A DNA stretch of 64,000 nt from Bin87 sp963665395 (GTDB lineage Bacteria > Chloroflexota > Dehalococcoidia > Lucifugimonadales > UBA3495): positions 3,286,001 through 3,350,000 of the forward strand of contig OY762251.1 of assembly GCA_963665395.2 (NCBI GenBank), in the 5' to 3' direction. The position numbers and the translations under genes were made by a program. The notes beneath the pieces were generated by a model, which saw only the letters and a program-made list of their open reading frames with translations, ran no database searches and was not told the origin of the DNA. Positions within the stretch are counted from its first letter, which is position 1. Every line of letters starts with the position of its first letter. Shown in pieces: positions 59,704 to 64,000 of this stretch.

Positions 59704-60295
59704 GGCTCGTGTCCTCCTTTGTCAGCCCTTCCTCGATGATGTCGAGGAACTGGTCAAGGATTTTAGCGGTGGCGCCGTACACCAGATGATGCTGGTAGCC
59801 GTAGGAGCGCACCGCTACTCGTTCGCCATCTTCAATGCGGGAATCCCAACGGATGGTTGCGGGGTCACGCAAGACGCTGATGGGTATTTCCACCACCTCG
59901 GCGATTTCGTGGGAACTGGGGTTGAACTCATAGGGGTAGGGGATGGTGCCCACAAAGACTTTCACGAGGAAGTTGGAACGGGTTACGTTGTCATCCAAGC
60001 GGCCCAAGATGGTTATGTCATCCCGGGCGATACCCATTTCCTCTTCAGTCTCGCGCAGGGCGGTGTCTTCAAAATCAGCGTCTTCGGGATCCCGGGCGCC
60101 TCCGGGGAAGGACATTTCTCCCTTGTGGTGCTCCACAGTCATGGAGCGCTTGTTGAGCAGGACGCAGAACTCGCCGTCTTTGGGATACAGCAATAACATT
60201 ACTGCCGCCGGCATCAATCCTTCAGCGGCGGCAGTAACCCTTTGGCGATGCGCCAGGGTGTCCCTGATCAGGTCAAGGGTCAGCAGCTCAGCCAT
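59696..60295 (-). CDS. NUDIX hydrolase, CoA pyrophosphatase-like
   Basis: A 199-residue NUDIX protein. The box GGARDPEDADFEDTALRETE followed by EEMGI satisfies Gx5Ex7REUxEExGU. Just before it, LLNKRSMTVEHHKGEMSFPGG resembles the CoA-pyrophosphatase motif. It would split CoA or acyl-CoA to 4'-phosphopantetheine and ADP. Its place between coaE, the last step of CoA synthesis, and CbbO supports the CoA link. ATG 60295 (MAELLTLDL) has GGGAG about 11 bases upstream; TTG at 60337 would overlap the upstream gene by 8 bases, as its neighbours do, and is the alternative. Confidence 0.82.
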   Translation of the reverse strand: MAELLTLDLIRDTLAHRQRVTAAAEGLMPAAVMLLLYPKDGEFCVLLNKRSMTVEHHKGEMSFPGGARDPEDADFEDTALRETEEEMGIARDDITILGRLDDNVTRSNFLVKVFVGTIPYPYEFNPSSHEIAEVVEIPISVLRDPATIRWDSRIEDGERVAVRSYGYQHHLVYGATAKILDQFLDIIEEGLTKEDTSLD

Positions 60296-60329
60296 GCAGT
60301 GCAGTCTCCCTGCTAATGAAAGCTCGGGG

Positions 60330-61241
60330 CTACTCAAAGATCGAGTACACGACCTCTTCGATGCTGCGCTGGAGTTCCGTCTCGTCGCTGAGCGTCCACA
60401 CGATGGCTACCTGGCAGGCCCGGCGGGCCGGGATGCCTTGCCGCATGAGGCGACCGGCGTAGATGAGGAGGCGAGTGCTGGCACCTTCGGCAAGGCCATG
60501 CTCCCGGAGATTGCGGATCTTGTCGCCCAATCGGGCCAGGGAGAGGGCATCTTCTTCGTTGCAGCCGCTTTCCTTGGCTACGATTTCCGCTTCGACGTCC
60601 ACCGGCGGGTAGTCGAACTCGATGGAAATGAACCGCTGCCGGGTGCTGTGTTTCAGGTCTTTGAGGGCGCTCTGGTAGTGGGGGTTGTAGGAGATGCAGA
60701 GCAGGAAACGGTCATCGGCCTCGATGATGTTGCCGGTTTTTTCGACCGGGAGGATCCGGCGGTGGTCGGTGAGGGGGTGGATGAGGACGGTGGTGTCCTT
60801 GCGGGCTTCGACCACTTCGTCAAGGTACAGGATGGCGCCGGCTTTGACGGCGCGGGTCATGGGACCGTCGATCCAGCGGGTGCCCTGGGCATCCAGCAGG
60901 TAGCGACCCACCAAGTCACTGGCGGTCAGGTCTTCGTGGCAGGCAATGGTTACCAACGGGACGCGGACCTCGCCTTCCCGCATTTCCTGCACGCCCTGGT
61001 TGCGCACGGTGGTAATGGGGCGCCCGAGTTTCCAAGCCATGTACTCGACGAACCGGGTTTTGCCGCAGCCGGTGGGGCCTTTGAGGAGGACCGGAATGTG
61101 CTGTTCATAGGCAGCCTCGAACAGCTCAAGCTCGTCGCCGACCGCACGGTAATAGGGTTCGCTGCGGACCAGGAACTCTTCGATGGCGAACTCTTTGAAA
61201 CTGGGTTCGTCTTCCAGCATTTCGATGTTTGCTTCAACCAT
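60330..61241 (-). CDS. CbbQ/NorQ-type MoxR AAA+ ATPase
   Basis: A 303-residue AAA+ ATPase of the MoxR clade. Walker A GPTGCGKT (55-62), Walker B LYLDE (138-142), GNIIEADDRFLLCISYNPHYQ (sensor 1 region typical of CbbQ), and the C-terminal lid. The residues PYYRAVGDELELFEAAYEQHIPVLLKGP are the family's start. It makes hexamers that with a CbbO/NorD VWA partner remodel a metalloenzyme. The partner is two genes downstream, with a NUDIX gene between. ATG 61241 overlaps the coaE stop by 8 bases (ATGGTTGA). Confidence 0.9.
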   Translation of the reverse strand: MVEANIEMLEDEPSFKEFAIEEFLVRSEPYYRAVGDELELFEAAYEQHIPVLLKGPTGCGKTRFVEYMAWKLGRPITTVRNQGVQEMREGEVRVPLVTIACHEDLTASDLVGRYLLDAQGTRWIDGPMTRAVKAGAILYLDEVVEARKDTTVLIHPLTDHRRILPVEKTGNIIEADDRFLLCISYNPHYQSALKDLKHSTRQRFISIEFDYPPVDVEAEIVAKESGCNEEDALSLARLGDKIRNLREHGLAEGASTRLLIYAGRLMRQGIPARRACQVAIVWTLSDETELQRSIEEVVYSIFE

Positions 61242-61851
61242 TGCCTTGATTTACCTTTCCTTTGGCTCGAGTCTCCCACAAAGTCTTGACCTGGCGTTGC
61301 AGAGCGACCAGGTCGGACGCGTTTTCGATCACCACGTCGGAACGTCGGATTCGCTCTTCAGACGACATCTGGGAGTTGATGCGTTTACTCGCTTCTTCTG
61401 CGCTAAGTCCGTTCCGTTCACGGAGACGTTCGATAACCACATCGACCGGGGAGATGGTGGACCAGACTTCGTCAACTAAAGTCTCCCAACCGGCTTCAAA
61501 CAGTACGGCGGCCTCGACTACTGCGACAGCCACGTTTTCCGCGGACAACCGGGCTTTTCGCTGCTGTACCATGCCGGCCATCAACGGGTGCATGATGCCG
61601 TTCAGTCGCTCGAGTTGGGCAGGGTCGGAGAAGACTATCGCTCCCAATTTTCGCCGGTCGATCTCTCCTTCCGCCGTCAGTATGCCTTCGCCGAAGGCGG
61701 CGACAACCTGGCGCCAAGCTTCGGAGTTCGGTGTGTACGCTTCGTGGCCCAGCCGGTCTGCGTCAATTATTGCCGCCCCCTGTTGTCGCAACAGGTCGGC
61801 TACGACGCTTTTGCCGCTGCCAATACCGCCCGTGAGTCCGATGGTAAGCAT
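61234..61851 (-). CDS. coaE: Dephospho-CoA kinase
   Basis: A 205-residue P-loop kinase doing the last step of CoA synthesis, dephospho-CoA + ATP to CoA + ADP. Walker A is GLTGGIGSGKS (5-15), with DADRLGHE, the adenosine/substrate site, and IRRSDVVIEN at the C-terminal lid. ATG 61851 (MLTIGLTGG) is chosen because the motif is at the N-terminus in the family; the frame is open 22 codons further. It heads a four-gene run in which each gene overlaps or nearly overlaps the next. Confidence 0.92.
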   Translation of the reverse strand: MLTIGLTGGIGSGKSVVADLLRQQGAAIIDADRLGHEAYTPNSEAWRQVVAAFGEGILTAEGEIDRRKLGAIVFSDPAQLERLNGIMHPLMAGMVQQRKARLSAENVAVAVVEAAVLFEAGWETLVDEVWSTISPVDVVIERLRERNGLSAEEASKRINSQMSSEERIRRSDVVIENASDLVALQRQVKTLWETRAKGKVNQGNG

Positions 61852-61934
61852 AGCCGCCCAGAAGATAAGACTGCCGGGCATTCTAACAAGGCGTATTGCA
61901 TTGGTCAACCGACGCATCGCCGGGCGTCGGCCGG

Positions 61935-62615
61935 CTACAGTTCAATTTGTACCTCGCCGTAGCGTTCCAGGAAACGTTCCTGAAGGACCTGGAATTTCTC
62001 CCGGTAGGCCCCGGTGTGGATCGGGTCGGTAGTCATTATAACGGCGTCTTCCCGGTTGTCAGCGTAATAGTTTTTTCGGATGCCGGCTTCGTTGAAGCCG
62101 TATTTGTCGTACAACCGTTGGGCCACAAAGTTGGAAACCCGGGCTTCCAAAGTAACTTCTTCCAGCCCTTGCTCGTAGGCGACGCGCAAGGTTCCGATAA
62201 TCAACAGTTCGCCGATGCCGCGACCGCGCAGGGCCTCCCGCACGGCTATTTCGGTGATGTGGGCCTGATCACCCTGCAGCCAGATGCCCACGTATCCGGC
62301 CAAATCGTCGGTGGCGGCGCCTTCTCCCATGCCCAATGCCGATTTGACGCCGGTCAACATCCTGGCCCACAGGGGAGCGTCCGGAGGAACCGAAGGCGGT
62401 TCCTCCGTTGCGGGCGCTGCATTATCGATCACGTCAGTCCGATAAGCGACCAGGAAGCGGGTGTGGCGGCTGTTCAACTCGCGGCGAAAGGGCGTTCCCA
62501 CCCAGCCCGTAGAGAAGGCTTCTTTCTCGATTTCGATGACCTGCGGGATGTCGTCGGCCCGCATCCGGCGCAACGCAACTTCCATGTCTGCCCGACCTGT
62601 GGACTTTCGCGCCAT
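61935..62615 (-). CDS. GNAT-family acetyltransferase, RimI-like
   Basis: A 226-residue N-acetyltransferase. MEVALRRMRADDIPQVIEIEKEAFSTGW is the RimI-type start, the acetyl-CoA-binding motif A is EIAVREALRGRGIGELLIIGTLR, and EARVSNFVAQRLYDKYGFNEAGIRKNYY follows, matching RimI. An insertion of about 45 residues (APATEEPPSVPPDAPLW...) sits between strands, and the C-terminus is extended. RimI acetylates ribosomal protein or other N-termini. Start ATG 62615 (MARKSTGR) or 62585 (MEVALRR); neither has a clear ribosome binding site. Confidence 0.8.
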   Translation of the reverse strand: MARKSTGRADMEVALRRMRADDIPQVIEIEKEAFSTGWVGTPFRRELNSRHTRFLVAYRTDVIDNAAPATEEPPSVPPDAPLWARMLTGVKSALGMGEGAATDDLAGYVGIWLQGDQAHITEIAVREALRGRGIGELLIIGTLRVAYEQGLEEVTLEARVSNFVAQRLYDKYGFNEAGIRKNYYADNREDAVIMTTDPIHTGAYREKFQVLQERFLERYGEVQIEL

Positions 62616-62662
62616 TCTAGCAAAGCATTGGGGATGAGGCATAACTACTGGCAAACGGCCGC

Positions 62663-62785
62663 TGGATTCCCGCTTTCGCGGGAATGACGGGGGTGGGCGG
62701 GAATGGCGAGGGTGGGCGGGAATGACGGGGGCGAGCAGGATTGACGGAGGTGGGCGGGAGTGACGGGGAAATGTCAACAGGTCCT
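62663..62785. repeat. Composite repeat: palindrome, 19-bp tandem units, AAATGTCAACAGG end
   Basis: GGATTCCCGCTTTCGCGGGA is followed by 19-bp units starting CGGGAATG (62679-62697, 62698-62716, 62717-62735, 62736-62754) and then AAATGTCAACAGGTCCTA. The order is the same as at 25.7 and 54.5 kb but the unit sequence differs. Confidence 0.7.
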
Positions 62786-62864
62786 AAAACAGCGGTAGCG
62801 TTGCAATTGAGGTGGTTCAGTTTTCCGGGAACGCATTCGAGTGGCTAAAACTGCTGCTGCGCTA

Positions 62865-62895
62865 ACGAGATTGCCACGCTACGCTCGCAATGACA
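62865..62895. repeat. Partial MITE-like repeat
   Basis: AACGAGATTGCCACGCTACG and CTCGCAATGACAAA match the right inner arm of the element at 12046-12200. Nearby GGAACGCTACC words flank it. Confidence 0.55.
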
Positions 62896-62925
62896 AAAAC
62901 CAAACCACCTAAAACGGAACGCTAC

Positions 62926-64000
62926 CTAAAACAGCCGGGGCATAGGGTCAACGGGTGGGTCTGCCGCCAGGGAAATTGAGCCGTACTGACCGTCGAAACC
63001 CGGCTCTATCTGGACCTGGCCGATACGGGAGCGCAGGATTGCGCTGGCTACGGGTTCGCCGGTTACTGCGGTGAGGTCATCGGAAGAAGCGTGGAGCAGC
63101 GCATCCAGTTCATTGCCAATTGCGTCAGTGATTTTGGTGTACTCCCGCGTTACGGTGCGGGTGTTGACGCCGACGCCGTGGACGGCGGCGATGATTTCCT
63201 GCAAAGGGATCAGGCGGGCAAAGGGAGGCCGTTCCGTATTGCTGTGGATGAATCCGCTGGCGTCGGGGTTGGGGCCTTCGTCAACGGGAAGCGCTGCCAG
63301 CGATGAGACACGGTAGAGCACTCCCAGGGTCATGCTTCGCCCGCACACCGGGCAGGTGGTTCCGTTGTTTTCCAGTTCAGTGGAACCGTAGGAGACGCCG
63401 CATTTGCGGTGTCCGCTGTAATGGTATTTGCCTTCTTCAGGATAGAACTCAACGGTGTAGGCAACGCCCTGGTTGCGGAGAGCATCGGTGAGGCCGCTCC
63501 AGGACAATGGCGCGGAGAAAGCGGTAACCTCTCGGCCCAACCGGGGCAGCGAGTGAGCATCGGAGAAGGACACTATGGAGCGGTCGTTCAATTCGGAAAC
63601 GCGCCAGTTCATTGCGGGGTCGGAGGAGAGGCCGGTCTCAACGGCGGTAACGAGGGGAGCCAAGTCGCCGAAACAATCGTCCAGGCTGTCGAAACCGCTG
63701 CGGGAGCCGTAGATACCATACCAGGGAGTCCAGACGTGGGCCGGGATTACACACGCCGCGGGCGTTACGTCCAGCGCCAGCGACAGGAGATCCCGGGCGG
63801 AGAGGCTCACCGTGGGGCGGCCATCGCTTGCCATATTGCCGTAACGCTCCAAATTACGGGTCAACTGCGCCGCGGCTTCCAGAGTGGGCAGCAACACGAG
63901 CATATGGATACGCCGAACCCGGCCACCCTGCCGATATACGCAGCTGATTTCGGTTCCGGGGGCGAAACGCACATCACCGTAGTGATACAGCCCGTCCTGG
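62926..64000 (-). CDS. Endonuclease Q family protein (5' part beyond window)
   Basis: The frame is open through the right window edge, so the N-terminus, including the first PHP histidines, is missing. The visible part has VIPAHVWTPWYGIYGSRSGFDSLDDCF, then VETGLSSDPAMNWRVSEL and VSFSDAHSLPRLGREVTAFS, i.e. the later PHP metal-binding motifs (AHVWTPW, SDAHSLP), and a Cys4 zinc site HRKCGVSYGS...TTCPVCGRSM. EndoQ cuts DNA on the 5' side of deaminated or damaged bases (uracil, hypoxanthine, AP sites), known from archaea and some bacteria. An internal ATG at 63972 is not the true start. Confidence 0.82.
   Translation of the reverse strand, partial: QDGLYHYGDVRFAPGTEISCVYRQGGRVRRIHMLVLLPTLEAAAQLTRNLERYGNMASDGRPTVSLSARDLLSLALDVTPAACVIPAHVWTPWYGIYGSRSGFDSLDDCFGDLAPLVTAVETGLSSDPAMNWRVSELNDRSIVSFSDAHSLPRLGREVTAFSAPLSWSGLTDALRNQGVAYTVEFYPEEGKYHYSGHRKCGVSYGSTELENNGTTCPVCGRSMTLGVLYRVSSLAALPVDEGPNPDASGFIHSNTERPPFARLIPLQEIIAAVHGVGVNTRTVTREYTKITDAIGNELDALLHASSDDLTAVTGEPVASAILRSRIGQVQIEPGFDGQYGSISLAADPPVDPMPRLF

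Overview
The window is a G+C-rich bacterial chromosome segment that is densely coded. The gene content suggests Chloroflexota, most likely a Dehalococcoidia/SAR202-type lineage: several paralogues each of thiamine-diphosphate (TPP) enzymes and CitE-like lyases, an LLM-class flavin oxidoreductase, an MmgE/PrpD protein, an ADP-forming acyl-CoA synthetase, a two-domain ThyX, and very many palindromic intergenic repeats. That placement is inference from gene families; no rRNA or other phylogenetic marker lies in the window.

Layout. 1-10.8 kb: a cut nitroreductase, an EamA exporter, tRNA-Glu, a PurM/HypE-like protein, a threonine dehydratase-like enzyme, a small HTH regulator behind a strong promoter and a cluster of GGTGTACC-like motifs, an acetamidase/formamidase, a solitary DNA methyltransferase, a frameshifted metalloprotease and the first acetolactate-synthase-like enzyme. 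11-17.4 kb: an unknown ORF, a repeat-rich spacer with MITE-like elements, a histidine kinase fused to a response regulator with a DNA-binding domain, and a second TPP enzyme. 17.4-21.4 kb is an accessory island: a DUF5678-like protein coupled to a retropepsin, two unknown membrane proteins, a DNA methyltransferase-HNH fusion and a HigBA toxin-antitoxin pair. 21.5-28.8 kb: an ADP-forming acyl-CoA synthetase, an unknown protein, small membrane proteins, a PNPOx-like flavoprotein and a run of three divergent HpcH/CitE-family genes. 28.9-40.4 kb: a CHAT-STAND-TPR protein whose CHAT catalytic residues are missing, preceded by a coupled 50-residue ORF; then a large alpha/beta hydrolase, a VapBC pair whose antitoxin looks duplicated, an LLM oxidoreductase, MmgE/PrpD, and an ECF sigma / zinc anti-sigma / zinc-ribbon cluster.

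40.5-50 kb: a tandem-domain ThyX, a third TPP enzyme, a type II restriction-modification pair placed 14 bp behind a complete pyruvate dehydrogenase operon (lpdA-pdhA-pdhB-pdhC). 50-56 kb: a methyltransferase remnant, a retropepsin-like protein with its catalytic Asp changed to Gly, and cinA split by an insertion sequence; an identical second copy of the same 1457-bp IS lies 0.7 kb further on, each copy with its own 5-bp target duplication. 56-64 kb: a 58-residue ORF, then a tightly overlapping operon coaE - CbbQ-type ATPase - NUDIX CoA pyrophosphatase - CbbO-type VWA protein, a RimI-like acetyltransferase and a cut endonuclease Q.

The metabolic genes point to heterotrophic breakdown of organic acids, amides and CoA esters feeding acetyl-CoA via pyruvate dehydrogenase. 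The accessory genes (four DNA methyltransferase loci, two toxin-antitoxin pairs, the degenerate CHAT-STAND protein) suggest repeated acquisition and decay of defence functions. Several families of palindromic repeats, including a composite element with locus-specific tandem units, fill most of the spacers.
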